Shown: positions 25,116 through 34,034 of the stretch, one piece after another
Layout: each line of letters opens with the position of its first letter
Position numbering within the stretch: the first letter of the stretch is position 1
Assembly (NCBI GenBank): GCA_017408985.1
Contig: JAFQTO010000070.1
Location: 62,001-126,000, forward strand
From: Clostridia bacterium
GTDB taxonomy: Bacteria > Bacillota > Clostridia > Oscillospirales > Butyricicoccaceae
Reading direction: 5' to 3'
DNA: 64,000 nt
The notes under the pieces: model-generated
Database searches by the model: none
The model's input: only the letters and a program-made list of their open reading frames with translations
Told to the model about the DNA's origin: nothing
Program-made: the position numbers and the translations under genes

Positions 25116-26498
25116 ATGGCAAAAGACAACAAATATCTGGGTACTGCGCCCGTAGGGCCTCTGCTGTTTAAGCTGGCTGTCCCCACCATCGCGGCTCAGA
25201 TAATCAATATGCTTTATAACGTAGTCGACCGCATATATATCGGTCATATGGACGAGGTAGGCGATCTTGCCCTGACGGGCGTGGGTGTATGCCTGCCCAT
25301 AATACTCATCGTGTCGGCATTCTCCGCACTCGTCAGCTCGGGCGGCGCGCCGCGGGCGTCCATATATATGGGTCAGGGCGACAACAGCGGCGCGGAAAAA
25401 ACTCTGGGCACCTGTTTTTTGATGCAGCTGATCATATCGGCGGTGCTGACGGCTGTGCTGCTTGTGTGGAGCGAGCCTCTGCTGCTTGCATTCGGCGCCA
25501 GCGGAAACACCATCGGCTACTCCACCGATTATATGAGCGTCTATGCCATCGGCACGGTATTCGTGCAGCTGACGCTGGGCCTCAACGGATTCATCACCGC
25601 GCAGGGATTTGCCAAGACCGGTATGCTCACCGTCACCATCGGAGCGGTGTGCAACATCCTGCTTGACCCGCTGTTTATATACGCCTTTGATATGGGCGTG
25701 CGGGGTGCGGCGCTGGCAACCGTCATCTCTCAGGCGGTGTCCTGCATATGGGTGCTGAGCTTTTTGCTGGGCAAGAAGACCCTGCTCAGGCTCAGGCGGC
25801 AGAATATGCGGCTGAGCAGGCAATACCTGCTCCCGTGCATTGCGCTGGGACTTGCGCCCTTTGTGATGCAGGGAAGCGAAAGTGTGATCTCGGTGTGCTT
25901 CAATGCTTCCCTGCTGCGCTACGGCGGCGACGTGGCCGTGGGCGCCATGACCATACTGACCAGCGTGATGCAGTTTGCCCTGATGCCTCTGCAGGGACTG
26001 GCTCAGGGCTCCCAGCCCATCATCAGCTACAACTACGGCGCGGGCAACACAAGCAGGGTAAAAAAGACCTTTTTCATCCTGCTGGGTGTGTCGCTGTGCT
26101 ACTCCACCCTGCTGTGGGGATGCGTGATGCTGTTTCCCCGTGCATTTGCGGGGATGTTTGCATCCAATGCCGCGCTGGCTGATTTTGCCGCCTCGGCACT
26201 GCGGATATACTGTGCCGTGCTGCTGATATTCGGCGTGCAGATCGCCTGCCAGATGACGTTCGTATCTCTGGGCAAGGCGCTGTGCTCGGTGACCGTAGCG
26301 GTAATGCGGAAATTCGTGCTGCTTCTGCCACTCATATACATAATGCCCGCTCTGTTCGGTGCTGACAAAACACGGGCGGTATACGCAGCCGAGCCCGTTG
26401 CCGACCTGCTTGCGGTAAGTTTTACGGCGGTACTGTTTGCCGTGCAGTTTAAGAAGATATTGAAAACGATGCAAAGGAGCAATAACGATGAACAATAA
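25116..26498 (+). CDS. MATE-family transporter
   Basis: 460 residues, about twelve membrane segments. LLFKLAVPTIAAQIINMLYNVVDRIYIG and QGLAQGSQPIISYNYGAGN are the paired half-motifs of MATE exporters. It is the first gene of a rightward operon and overlaps the next gene by 11 bases. The partners are a cysteine-rich cytosolic protein and a ceramidase-like hydrolase, which does not point to a known substrate. GGGAG lies about 12 bases before the ATG. Confidence 0.9.
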   Translation: MAKDNKYLGTAPVGPLLFKLAVPTIAAQIINMLYNVVDRIYIGHMDEVGDLALTGVGVCLPIILIVSAFSALVSSGGAPRASIYMGQGDNSGAEKTLGTCFLMQLIISAVLTAVLLVWSEPLLLAFGASGNTIGYSTDYMSVYAIGTVFVQLTLGLNGFITAQGFAKTGMLTVTIGAVCNILLDPLFIYAFDMGVRGAALATVISQAVSCIWVLSFLLGKKTLLRLRRQNMRLSRQYLLPCIALGLAPFVMQGSESVISVCFNASLLRYGGDVAVGAMTILTSVMQFALMPLQGLAQGSQPIISYNYGAGNTSRVKKTFFILLGVSLCYSTLLWGCVMLFPRAFAGMFASNAALADFAASALRIYCAVLLIFGVQIACQMTFVSLGKALCSVTVAVMRKFVLLLPLIYIMPALFGADKTRAVYAAEPVADLLAVSFTAVLFAVQFKKILKTMQRSNNDEQ

Positions 26499-27009
26499 TT
26501 ACGAAACTCTGTCCCAATATTCCAAAGACGAGCTTATTGAGCTTATTGCCATGTATTCCAAAAACTGGCTGGCACACGACGGGGTATGGTTTCAGGCTAT
26601 AGAGCAAAAAGCCGGTATGGACGAGGCTATGTACTACGATATCGAGGCGTGGCGGAGGTTTACAGTTATCGAGGCAAAGAAGATCAAGGCGTTTTTGGGG
26701 CTTTCGGAAAAGCCCGGTCTTGAAGGACTCAAAAAAGCGCTGCGTCTTCGTCTGTACGCAAATATCAACAAGGACAAAATAGAGATAGAGGGCAACAAGC
26801 TGATATACACTACCGTTGAGTGCCGTGTACAGCACGCAAGAGAGCAGAAAGGTATGCCCTATCATCCCTGCAAGTCGGTGGGTATAGTCGAGTATTCGGG
26901 ATTCGGCAAGACTATAGACGAGCGCATCAGCTGCCGCTGTCTCAGCTGTTATCCCGACGTTACCGATGACAGCTGCTGCTGCAAGTGGGAGTTCACACTT
27001 ACTGAATAA
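26488..27009 (+). CDS. Cysteine-rich cytosolic protein, DUF6125-like
   Basis: 173 residues. The N-terminus YSKDELIELIAMYSKNWLAHDG and the WF.AIE pattern recall DUF6125 proteins, a family I know only by its recurring DEL-E---KNWLAHDG start; the assignment is tentative. The C-terminal third has six cysteines, including RCLSCYPD and SCCCKWEF, preceded by ECRVQ and HPCKS, suggesting a metal or cofactor site. Its start lies inside the end of the MATE gene, with AAAGGAG just before it. No catalytic function can be assigned. Confidence 0.72.
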   Translation: MNNNYETLSQYSKDELIELIAMYSKNWLAHDGVWFQAIEQKAGMDEAMYYDIEAWRRFTVIEAKKIKAFLGLSEKPGLEGLKKALRLRLYANINKDKIEIEGNKLIYTTVECRVQHAREQKGMPYHPCKSVGIVEYSGFGKTIDERISCRCLSCYPDVTDDSCCCKWEFTLTE

Positions 27010-27033
27010 TACGTATAAACGGGAGGCGGAATT

Positions 27034-28506
27034 ATGTCGTGTATCAGATTCGGTTGGGCGGAAACGGATATCACACCCAAGCAGAAGATATCCCTTGCCG
27101 GTGAGTTTTTTGAGAGGGTGACCGACGAGGCGGAGACCCCGATTACCGCCACCGCTCTTGCAATAGAGTGCGGCGGTGAGCAGGCGGTAATATGCTCGCT
27201 GGACGTGGTCAGCATCGGTGCAAATCTGGTGGATATGGTCAAGAGCAAAGTTCGTGCAGAGGGGCTCGACCCCGAAAAGATCATCATCTGCGCGCCCCAT
27301 ATACACAACTCGTATACCTATAAGCGGGACTCGGGTATGGGCAAGCCTACCTCCAAGCTCATATTTGAGCATATGCCCGAGGGGTGCCGCTACGTCAGTC
27401 AGGCGCCCTCCGAGGAGGCACTTGACCCTGAGCTGGCGCTGGAGTATCTGGTCAGCAAAGCCGCAGAGGTCATAGACAAGGCGTGGAGCAAGCTCAGTTA
27501 CGGCTGTTTTGCCTACGGATTCGGCAGGGCGGCAATAGGTATGAACCGCCGTGTCTGCTACTCGGACGGCACGGCAAAGATGTGGGGCGACGCGGACACC
27601 CCCACCTTTACGGGGCTCGAGTACGGCGACGACAACGGCGTGGAGATGCTGTTTATCTATGACAGCGCACGCAGGCTGACGGGCATAGTCTGCAACGTTG
27701 CCTGCCCTGCGCAGGTGATGGAACAGCGCACCATAATATCCTCCGACTACTGGGGCAAGCTGAAAATTCTCCTCCGCGAAAAGTACGGCGGGGATATTAT
27801 GCTTCTGCCCCTCTGCTCTGCGGCGGGCGATCTGTGTCCACGCGATCTCGTACGCTGGGTAGAGCCCGAGACACCTATAAAAGACCCCAACGTCATACGC
27901 GTCAGTCCCAAGTACCGCCGTGCCGACCCCTCCATGTTTGACGTCAAGGGCACCTGGAAGATAGGCAGGCGGCTTCTTAGCGAGATAGATATGGCGCTGG
28001 AGGAAGTTGCGGAGTATCACACCGAAGTGCCATTTGAGCATCGGAGCCGTGAGCTGAGACTGCCCCTGCGAAGGGTCACCGACAGCGAGTATCACAGTGC
28101 GCTTAAATCTATCGGGGAGTTCTTCAAGGGCAAGACGGTGGTAAATTATGCCGACTCTGCCGCCCTGCATATCTATATGGGTATAGTCAGACGGTATGAG
28201 GTACAGCGCGAGCGTGACACGGTGGCTATGAACGTCCACTATATGCGGCTTGGCGATATGGCGTTCTGCACCAATCCTTTTGAGCTGTTCGTCAATTACG
28301 GGCACAAGATAAGAGCCCGTTCTGCGGCGGCACAGACTATGATAATCCAGCTGTGCAACGGCTCACTGGGCTATCTGCCCACCGAGGAAGCCGAAAAACA
28401 CAGCCACTACTCCGCCTACGTTGCCAGCGGACATATAGGTCACGCAGGCGGTGAGCTATTGGTGCGTGAAGCGCTGACAAACATCCGTGAAATGTTTGAT
28501 AAATAA
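27034..28506 (+). CDS. Neutral ceramidase-like / alkaline hydrolase-fold protein
   Basis: 490 residues. FGWAETDITPKQKISLAG is the N-terminal signature of the neutral/alkaline ceramidase-like superfamily, followed by LDVVSIGANLVD, CAPHIHNSYT (a probable zinc histidine pair) and CNVACPAQVMEQ. The C-terminal GSLGYLPTEEA and GHIGHAGGELLV also match. There is no signal peptide, unlike secreted ceramidases, so many such proteins may act on another N-acyl or amide substrate in the cytosol. GGGAGG precedes the ATG. It ends the MATE operon at the terminator at 28537. Confidence 0.82.
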   Translation: MSCIRFGWAETDITPKQKISLAGEFFERVTDEAETPITATALAIECGGEQAVICSLDVVSIGANLVDMVKSKVRAEGLDPEKIIICAPHIHNSYTYKRDSGMGKPTSKLIFEHMPEGCRYVSQAPSEEALDPELALEYLVSKAAEVIDKAWSKLSYGCFAYGFGRAAIGMNRRVCYSDGTAKMWGDADTPTFTGLEYGDDNGVEMLFIYDSARRLTGIVCNVACPAQVMEQRTIISSDYWGKLKILLREKYGGDIMLLPLCSAAGDLCPRDLVRWVEPETPIKDPNVIRVSPKYRRADPSMFDVKGTWKIGRRLLSEIDMALEEVAEYHTEVPFEHRSRELRLPLRRVTDSEYHSALKSIGEFFKGKTVVNYADSAALHIYMGIVRRYEVQRERDTVAMNVHYMRLGDMAFCTNPFELFVNYGHKIRARSAAAQTMIIQLCNGSLGYLPTEEAEKHSHYSAYVASGHIGHAGGELLVREALTNIREMFDK

Positions 28507-28536
28507 GATGATGTAAAGTTATTTTCTTTACACCTG

Positions 28537-28572
28537 AAAAGCTCTGTTTCAAGCCTGAAACAGAGCTTTTTT
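28537..28572 (+). terminator. Terminator of the MATE-ceramidase operon
   Basis: AAAAGCTCTGTTTC, short loop, GAAACAGAGCTTTTTT. It also faces the convergent S1-domain gene. Confidence 0.9.
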
Positions 28573-28580
28573 AACGTTTT

Positions 28581-29489
28581 TCAGAACACGGTCTGGATGA
28601 TCTTATCCTCACATTCCACGGGACTGTAGCGCCACATCGACAAAACACCCTCGGTAATATAGTAGTCGCGGGGTCTTATGAGCCTGCGCTCGCATTTGTC
28701 CTCCGAGTCGATTATGATGAGCTTTATCTTCATCTTTTCGGGGGTGATGGATTTTATGTAGACCGATACCGAGTCGCCTATTTTGACTCCCTCTTTGCGC
28801 TCGGCAAGTCCCGAGATATTGGGCAGAAGCTCCACGAATATCCCGTAATCCTCCACACCTCTGACCACGCCGCTGACCGTCTCCCCCGGATGAAGCAGAC
28901 CTGCGCACTGCTCCCAGGTGCCCAGCAGTTCTTTGTGAGACAGAGACACCCTTCCGTTTTTGGGGTCCTTGCCCGTGACCACGGCATACACGTCCTGCCT
29001 CAGGGCAAACCGCTCGGCAGGGTGGCTGATGCGGGACACCGAGATATTCTCGATGCCTATCATGGATATAACTCCGCAGCCGATGTCCACGAACGCACCG
29101 AAGCTCTCCAGATGGGTCACCCTGCACCTGATCACCTCACCCGTCTGCACGTTATTCATATAATGCTCCAGCGCTTCAAGCTGTGCGGCTTTGCGTGACA
29201 GAATAAAGCTGTCCCCCATGCGCGAGAGCACCTTGAAGCAGACGCTTTTGCCCACACGCGACAGTATGGCGATCTCTTTAGTTTTACCCGTGTCTATGCC
29301 TATGGCGGCTTCCTCTCTGGGGATTATTCCCCGTATGCCGTTTATATCCACGACCAGTTCGTGACGGTCGGTGCATCTTACCGCTTTGCCCTCCAGCACG
29401 CTTCCTTCTCTTATTGCCCGCTCAAGAGCCTCCCGAGTGCAGACGCCTGCGCCCAGCCTGCCCTCGGGAAGATATTTCCCCTGTGACAT
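28581..29489 (-). CDS. S1 RNA-binding domain protein
   Basis: 302 residues with repeated S1-type folds. Residues about 30-100 form a degenerate copy (GSVLEGKAVRCTDRHELVVDINGIRGIIPREEA). Residues about 117-185 form a standard copy (GEVIRCRVTHLESFGAFVDIGCGVISMI). A third copy is at about 200-260 (GETVSGVVRGVEDYGIFVELLPNISGLAE). It is shorter than ribosomal protein S1, and similar Clostridial proteins are usually named S1-like. A role in translation or RNA binding is likely, not specific. An AGGAGG site precedes the ATG. Confidence 0.88.
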   Translation of the reverse strand: MSQGKYLPEGRLGAGVCTREALERAIREGSVLEGKAVRCTDRHELVVDINGIRGIIPREEAAIGIDTGKTKEIAILSRVGKSVCFKVLSRMGDSFILSRKAAQLEALEHYMNNVQTGEVIRCRVTHLESFGAFVDIGCGVISMIGIENISVSRISHPAERFALRQDVYAVVTGKDPKNGRVSLSHKELLGTWEQCAGLLHPGETVSGVVRGVEDYGIFVELLPNISGLAERKEGVKIGDSVSVYIKSITPEKMKIKLIIIDSEDKCERRLIRPRDYYITEGVLSMWRYSPVECEDKIIQTVF

Positions 29490-29555
29490 CTGTTTACCTC
29501 CTCAGTTTTTGTTTGCTGTTCGTATTTATATGCACAAAGGGAGCATAAGTTGACT

Positions 29556-29583
29556 TTGCAAAGCGGTTTTGTTGTGGTATACT
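29556..29583 (+). promoter_or_regulatory. Promoter of the uridine phosphorylase gene
   Basis: TTGCAA (29556-29561), 16-base spacer, TATACT (29578-29583), 41 bases before the start. Confidence 0.55.
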
Positions 29584-29623
29584 ATAACCAAAGTCAAAAA
29601 CCTCTCAAAAAGGAGCGATCAGC

Positions 29624-30388
29624 GTGATAGTAAACGGTAAGCAAATGCATATAGCTCTTTCCCACGGTGACGTGGGCGAATACTGCATCCTGCCCGGTGA
29701 CCCCGGCAGATGCGAAAAAATAGCCGCGCTGTTTGATGAGCCCAAGCAGGTAGGGCACAACCGTGAGTTCGTGACCTATACGGGTACGCTGGACGGTGTC
29801 AAAGTCTCGGTCTGTTCCACGGGTATCGGCGCTCCGAGCGCGGCTATTGCCGTTGAGGAGCTGTTTGAGTGCGGTGTACGCACCTTTATCCGCGTAGGCA
29901 CCTGCGGCGGCATAAACCTCAAGGTCTGCCCCGGCGACCTTGTCATCGCAACGGGCGCTGTACGGCAGGACGGTACCACGCCCCAGTACGTGCCTATGGA
30001 ATACCCTGCCGTTGCCGATATTGACGTGACACTTGCACTTCGTCAGGCGGCAAAAACGGCAGGCAAGCCTCACCATCTTGGCATAGTTCAGGCAAAAGAC
30101 TCTTTTTACGGTCAACACTCCCCCGCGCGTATGCCCGCATCGGGCGAGCTGCTCTACAAATGGGATGCGTGGAAAAAAGCAGGTGTGCTTGCCAGCGAGA
30201 TGGAGTCGGGCGCGCTGTTCGTTATCGCGTCCATCCTCGGTGCGAGAGCCGGTGCCGTGTTCCATACCATATGGAATCAGGAGCGCAGGGACGCGGGCAT
30301 AGTTGAGGAGCAAAAGCACAACACCGCCGACGCTATAGAAACGGCGGTGCAGGCTATCCGTATACTGATCGCCAATGACAAAGGCTGA
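29624..30388 (+). CDS. udp: Uridine phosphorylase-like nucleoside phosphorylase
   Basis: 254 residues of the PNP/UDP phosphorylase family, which splits nucleosides with phosphate. [36 protein letters not shown] and the [13 protein letters not shown] motif fit uridine phosphorylase best. It uses a GTG start at 29624 with AAGGAGCG upstream. Its end overlaps the next gene's start by 14 bases, although that next gene is a membrane ligase with no obvious link to nucleosides. Purine specificity cannot be fully excluded. Confidence 0.88.
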   Translation: MIVNGKQMHIALSHGDVGEYCILPGDPGRCEKIAALFDEPKQVGHNREFVTYTGTLDGVKVSVCSTGIGAPSAAIAVEELFECGVRTFIRVGTCGGINLKVCPGDLVIATGAVRQDGTTPQYVPMEYPAVADIDVTLALRQAAKTAGKPHHLGIVQAKDSFYGQHSPARMPASGELLYKWDAWKKAGVLASEMESGALFVIASILGARAGAVFHTIWNQERRDAGIVEEQKHNTADAIETAVQAIRILIANDKG

Positions 30389-31829
30389 GTCTGTCATCAA
30401 CGACGTCTACGTCTGGCTGATGCTGGGCGTGTTCCCGCTGTTCGTACTGCCCTCGGGCTACACCAATATAACCAATACCAAGTATTGGTTTTTTGCTGTT
30501 GTCACCGCGGCTTATGCTCTGACGGTGCTGACCATAAAGCTTATAAAACGCCGCAGGCTGTGTACCCCCTCTCCCGCGCTGTGGGCGGTGCTGGCGTTTT
30601 TGGCGGTGGCTGTGCTGTCGGCCGTGCTGTCCCCCTATCCTCTCAAAACGGTGATGGGGATAGGCAGGGATGAGGGAGTGCCCACTCTGGCGCTGTACGT
30701 TCTTGTGTTTTTGTGTGCGCGCAACATAAGCTGTAAACGCTCATACGTACTGCCCCTTGCGCTGTCGAGTACGGTATTCTCGGCGGTGGCTATTCTGCAG
30801 TTTACGGACAAAAACCCTCTGCACCTCTACCCCGCGCAGTATTATTACTACGCCGCGCAGGATATCTACACGGCGAGATTTCTGGGCACCTTGGGCAACG
30901 AGGGCATCGCCTGCGCTTTTATGTGTATAGCCGTACCCTTTATGTTCGCGCATTTCGTCACCGCCCGTTCCAAACGCTCGGCGCTCGTACTGCTTCCTAT
31001 GACGGTGACCTTCTTCGTACTGCTGTATACGGGCGTGCTGGGCGGTATGCTTGGCTGCTGCGGTGCGCTGGCTGTTGCCTGCGTGATGCTGTTTACCTCC
31101 TCACGCAGACTGAGCAGGATACTGACCGCCCTCTCCGCGCTCACCCTTGCCGCTGCGGCAAAGTACCTGATAGTGCCTCACTACCAATATCCCGACCTGA
31201 GTTTTGAAATAAGAGCGAATATAATATTCGTGTTTATGCTGATTTTTGCTCTCGTGCTGTGGGTTTTTGCCCTGCTTGCGCATCTGTGCCCGTTCAGGGT
31301 CAACGTCTCACGCACACGTGGGGTACTGTTTCTTGCTTGTGCCGCCGCTCTGATCCTCGCTTTGCTGTTTGTGCTCTCAAGCACCGCTCAGGAAGGGTTC
31401 GTGTATGAAGTGCGGGAGATATTAAGCGGCAATATCAGCAAAGAATTCGGCTCAAACCGCGTGCGGATATGGACACGCTCACTGGAGCTGTTTTCGGAGC
31501 AGCCCCTGCTGGGCAGCGGGCCAAACACGGTACTGCAGAGGATGGATATAACATTTGAGCGGTATTCGCCGCTCAAGGGAGACTACGTTTATACCTCGGT
31601 GGACAACTCCCACAACGAGTACCTCAATCTGCTGGTCAATCTGGGACTATTGGGGCTCGTGCCGTTTATACTGGCGCAGGTGTTTGCGCTGTGCGGCAAA
31701 AAACGCCCCGCACCCTGCCTGTATGCGCTGGTGGGGTATATGATCCAATCCATGTTTCTGTTCAGTATATGCATAACGGCGCCGCTGTACTGGCTGATGC
31801 TTGGAATGTGCAGAAGAAAAAGCGAATAA
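30375..31829 (+). CDS. O-antigen ligase/polymerase-like membrane protein
   Basis: 484 residues with about eleven to twelve membrane segments. The large loop and the segment [22 protein letters not shown] and [20 protein letters not shown] are the Wzy_C/WaaL signature. Such proteins polymerise or ligate lipid-linked glycans at the outer face of the membrane. In a Gram-positive cell the role would be in a surface polysaccharide or glycosylation. It overlaps udp by 14 bases and is followed by a hairpin at 31836. No glycosyltransferases are nearby. Confidence 0.87.
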   Translation: MTKAESVINDVYVWLMLGVFPLFVLPSGYTNITNTKYWFFAVVTAAYALTVLTIKLIKRRRLCTPSPALWAVLAFLAVAVLSAVLSPYPLKTVMGIGRDEGVPTLALYVLVFLCARNISCKRSYVLPLALSSTVFSAVAILQFTDKNPLHLYPAQYYYYAAQDIYTARFLGTLGNEGIACAFMCIAVPFMFAHFVTARSKRSALVLLPMTVTFFVLLYTGVLGGMLGCCGALAVACVMLFTSSRRLSRILTALSALTLAAAAKYLIVPHYQYPDLSFEIRANIIFVFMLIFALVLWVFALLAHLCPFRVNVSRTRGVLFLACAAALILALLFVLSSTAQEGFVYEVREILSGNISKEFGSNRVRIWTRSLELFSEQPLLGSGPNTVLQRMDITFERYSPLKGDYVYTSVDNSHNEYLNLLVNLGLLGLVPFILAQVFALCGKKRPAPCLYALVGYMIQSMFLFSICITAPLYWLMLGMCRRKSE

Positions 31830-31835
31830 ACGGTT

Positions 31836-31864
31836 ACACCTCGGCATAAGATTTGCCGAGGTGT
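31836..31864 (+). terminator. Terminator-like hairpin covering the next gene's ribosome site
   Basis: ACACCTCGGCA (31836-31846), loop TAAGATT, TGCCGAGGTGT (31854-31864), then TATTTT. An 11-base perfect stem. Its 3' arm contains AGGTG, the only ribosome site for the gene starting at 31871. Confidence 0.7.
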
Positions 31865-31870
31865 TATTTT

Positions 31871-32380
31871 GTGCTTTCTGTATTGCTGAACGGGCGCGCC
31901 GTAGGCGATGCCGAACTGAAAAGCGGCGTTCTTCGCGCTCAATGCCCCATAGACGGCAGGTATATCTACAGACTTGAGCTTGTGGGCGAGCGGGTGCTGA
32001 CTCTGGGCGTTATGGTGCCCAAAAACGGCTTTTTCACCCTCACCAAAAGCGGCATCACACAGAACGGCTGGCAATACTGCGAGATCAAGCGGTGCCTGCC
32101 CGACGAGAGCGCGGCGGCGCCGCTGCCATTTGCTCTGTCTCACGGTGAGGATGCACTCGGGTGCGATTTTTGCGCAGACGAGCTTCTAAAAGCCTGCCTG
32201 CAAAGCACCCCGCAGCTCAAGACCGCACTGTACAGAGGAGAGAGGTTTCTGTATTTTCCCATTGATCTGGCTTCTCCCTGCCCGATGGCACCTTTTTTCT
32301 TTTGTCTGCGGTGTTTTGAGGTATCCGGGCATACCTACGCCGCACTAAAACTTAAAGATGATATCCCCCGCCCTTTATAG
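31871..32380 (+). CDS. Protein of unknown function upstream of spoIIGA
   Basis: 169 residues; not recognised. It would start at GTG 31871 (AGGTG 7 bases upstream, within a hairpin). The N-terminal half (AVGDAELKSGVLRAQCPIDGRYIYRLEL) looks beta-rich. The C-terminal half has scattered cysteines (GCDFCADELLKACL, FFCLRCF) that might bind metal. There is no signal peptide or membrane segment. Position 38 bases before spoIIGA suggests, but does not prove, a link to sporulation. Confidence 0.55.
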   Translation: MLSVLLNGRAVGDAELKSGVLRAQCPIDGRYIYRLELVGERVLTLGVMVPKNGFFTLTKSGITQNGWQYCEIKRCLPDESAAAPLPFALSHGEDALGCDFCADELLKACLQSTPQLKTALYRGERFLYFPIDLASPCPMAPFFFCLRCFEVSGHTYAALKLKDDIPRPL

Positions 32381-32388
32381 AGACAAAC

Positions 32389-32412
32389 TTCGACGGGTGC
32401 GTATTATACAAT
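32389..32412 (+). promoter_or_regulatory. Possible Spo0A box and promoter before spoIIGA
   Basis: TTCGACG (32389-32395) matches the 0A box TTCGACA (the TGTCGAA complement) in six of seven positions. TACAAT lies at 32407-32412, just before the spoIIGA ATG. In Bacillus the spoIIG operon is Spo0A-activated with unusual spacing, so the position is plausible, but one box is weak evidence. Confidence 0.4.
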
Positions 32413-32418
32413 CTCAAT

Positions 32419-33258
32419 ATGAAAGTCGTTTATATAGACCTGCTGTTTATTACCAACCTGATACCTGATTATCTGCTTTTAAGGCTGACTTCTGTCCTCC
32501 TGGGCAGGTTTGTCAGACCGTGGCGGATGGCGCTGGGTGCGGTTTTTGCCGCGGTGTGCGCTCTGCCGCTCTATCTGCTGCCCTTGAGCGTGTATTCGGC
32601 GCTTTTGGCAAAAGCCGCCGTCTGCGCACTTGTGTGTCTTATAACCTTCGGCAGGCAGAAGCTGACGGGGGTCTGCACTCTGTTTTGCGGTATGTCCTTT
32701 GCTTTTGCGGGGGCGGTCAGCGCCGTGTGCTGGCTGGGTATATCCGACAGAATAAGCGTGCATGGCACGTCGCTGTACGCCAATCTGTCTTTGCCTATGC
32801 TCTGCTGTGCCGCCGTGCTTGCCTACTGCCTGATGCGCCTTGTTTTTGCAGGGGGCAGAGCGCAGCGGGGCGGCAAGAAAGTCACCGTGCAGGCTTCTCT
32901 GCTTGGGCGGGAGGTGCGTTTTTGTGCCTATCCCGACAGCGGAAACCTGCTCCGCGAGCCGTTTTCGGGCAAGGCGGTCATAGTGACGAGCCTCAGTCAA
33001 TGCCTGCCCCTGCTTCCCCCCGACGCAGCTGAGATAATCGCCGCAGAATCAATGCCGCATCTGTGCTTTGAGCGCCTTTGCAGGATGTATCCGCGGATAT
33101 TTTCGCTTATCCCATACTCCACCGCAGGAGGAAGCGGGCTGATGCTGTGTATCCGCCCCCAAAAGGTGATAACGGACGGCAAAAAAGACGACCGCGTCAT
33201 AGGTATAAGTCCCGAGGAGATAACCGCCGACGGATGCACCGCAATAATAGGAGTGTGA
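32419..33258 (+). CDS. spoIIGA: Pro-sigma-E processing protease SpoIIGA
   Basis: 279 residues, near the family's usual 300. Five hydrophobic segments fill the N-terminal half ([19 protein letters not shown] onward). The C-terminal aspartic-protease-like domain carries [20 protein letters not shown] with the catalytic Asp in DSGN. SpoIIGA sits in the sporulation septum and removes the N-terminal pro-sequence of sigma-E in the mother cell. It lies 4 bases before sigE. The order spoIIGA-sigE is strongly conserved in spore formers and identifies it with confidence. Confidence 0.95.
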   Translation: MKVVYIDLLFITNLIPDYLLLRLTSVLLGRFVRPWRMALGAVFAAVCALPLYLLPLSVYSALLAKAAVCALVCLITFGRQKLTGVCTLFCGMSFAFAGAVSAVCWLGISDRISVHGTSLYANLSLPMLCCAAVLAYCLMRLVFAGGRAQRGGKKVTVQASLLGREVRFCAYPDSGNLLREPFSGKAVIVTSLSQCLPLLPPDAAEIIAAESMPHLCFERLCRMYPRIFSLIPYSTAGGSGLMLCIRPQKVITDGKKDDRVIGISPEEITADGCTAIIGV

Positions 33259-33262
33259 AAAG

Positions 33263-33985
33263 ATGAAAGTTCGTATAGCCGTTATATTGGATAAGCTGAG
33301 CCGTTTTCTGCGCAGGCTGGGGTTTGGCGCAGGCGGCGGCGTTCACTACATAGGCGGAAGCGATACCCTGCCCCCGCCTCTCAGCGCCGAGGAGGAAGGG
33401 GCGCTTATTGCCAATTATACGGGGCAGGAGCAGGACATAAGACAGAAGCTTATCGAGCATAATCTGCGGCTCGTGGTGTATATTGCGCGGAAGTTTGACA
33501 ACACGGGGGTGGGCACCGAGGATCTGGTGTCCATAGGCACAATAGGGCTCATAAAAGCGGTGAACACCTACCGTGCCGACAAGAATACCAAGCTTGCCAC
33601 CTACGCATCAAGGTGTATCGAGAACGAGATACTGATGTACCTGCGCAAAACGGCAAATCAGCGTAGCGAGGTGTCCATAGACGAGCCGCTTAACACCGAC
33701 TGGGACGGAAATGAGCTGCTTTTGTCGGATATTTTGGGCACCGAGCCTGACAGCGTGATGCGCCCCGTTGAGGACGATGCCGAGCGGAATATACTGCTTG
33801 AGCTGCTGAGTAAGCTGCCCGAAAGAGAACAGACCATAATCGCTATGCGCTTCGGACTCGGCGGCAGGGACGAAATGACCCAAAAAGAGGTCGCCGACAA
33901 GCTGAACATCTCACAGTCCTACATCTCCCGACTGGAAAAAAAGATCATCAACCGCCTGCGAAAAGACCTGTCAAGGGTTATGTGA
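33263..33985 (+). CDS. sigE: Sporulation sigma factor sigma-E
   Basis: 240 residues, the length of Bacillus pro-sigma-E. Region 2 is [57 protein letters not shown]. Region 4 ends with [24 protein letters not shown]. The hydrophobic-basic N-terminus (about 1-28) is the pro-sequence expected to be cut by SpoIIGA. It directs mother-cell gene expression early in spore formation. GGAG precedes the ATG, and a strong terminator follows. Confidence 0.96.
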   Translation: MKVRIAVILDKLSRFLRRLGFGAGGGVHYIGGSDTLPPPLSAEEEGALIANYTGQEQDIRQKLIEHNLRLVVYIARKFDNTGVGTEDLVSIGTIGLIKAVNTYRADKNTKLATYASRCIENEILMYLRKTANQRSEVSIDEPLNTDWDGNELLLSDILGTEPDSVMRPVEDDAERNILLELLSKLPEREQTIIAMRFGLGGRDEMTQKEVADKLNISQSYISRLEKKIINRLRKDLSRVM

Positions 33986-33990
33986 AAATT

Positions 33991-34026
33991 AAAACGGGAC
34001 TTCTTTTTGAGAAGTCCCGTTTTTTG
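33991..34026 (+). terminator. Bidirectional terminator after sigE
   Basis: AAAACGGGACTTCT, 6-base loop, AGAAGTCCCGTTTTTT. It also ends the leftward YtrA-type operon. Confidence 0.92.
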
Positions 34027-34034
34027 TGCTCTGT

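Noticed and set aside
26449-28305. A 618-codon minus-strand frame opposite the cysteine-rich protein and ceramidase-like gene
   Set aside because: No ribosome site or recognisable domain. It is antisense to genes with clear family motifs.
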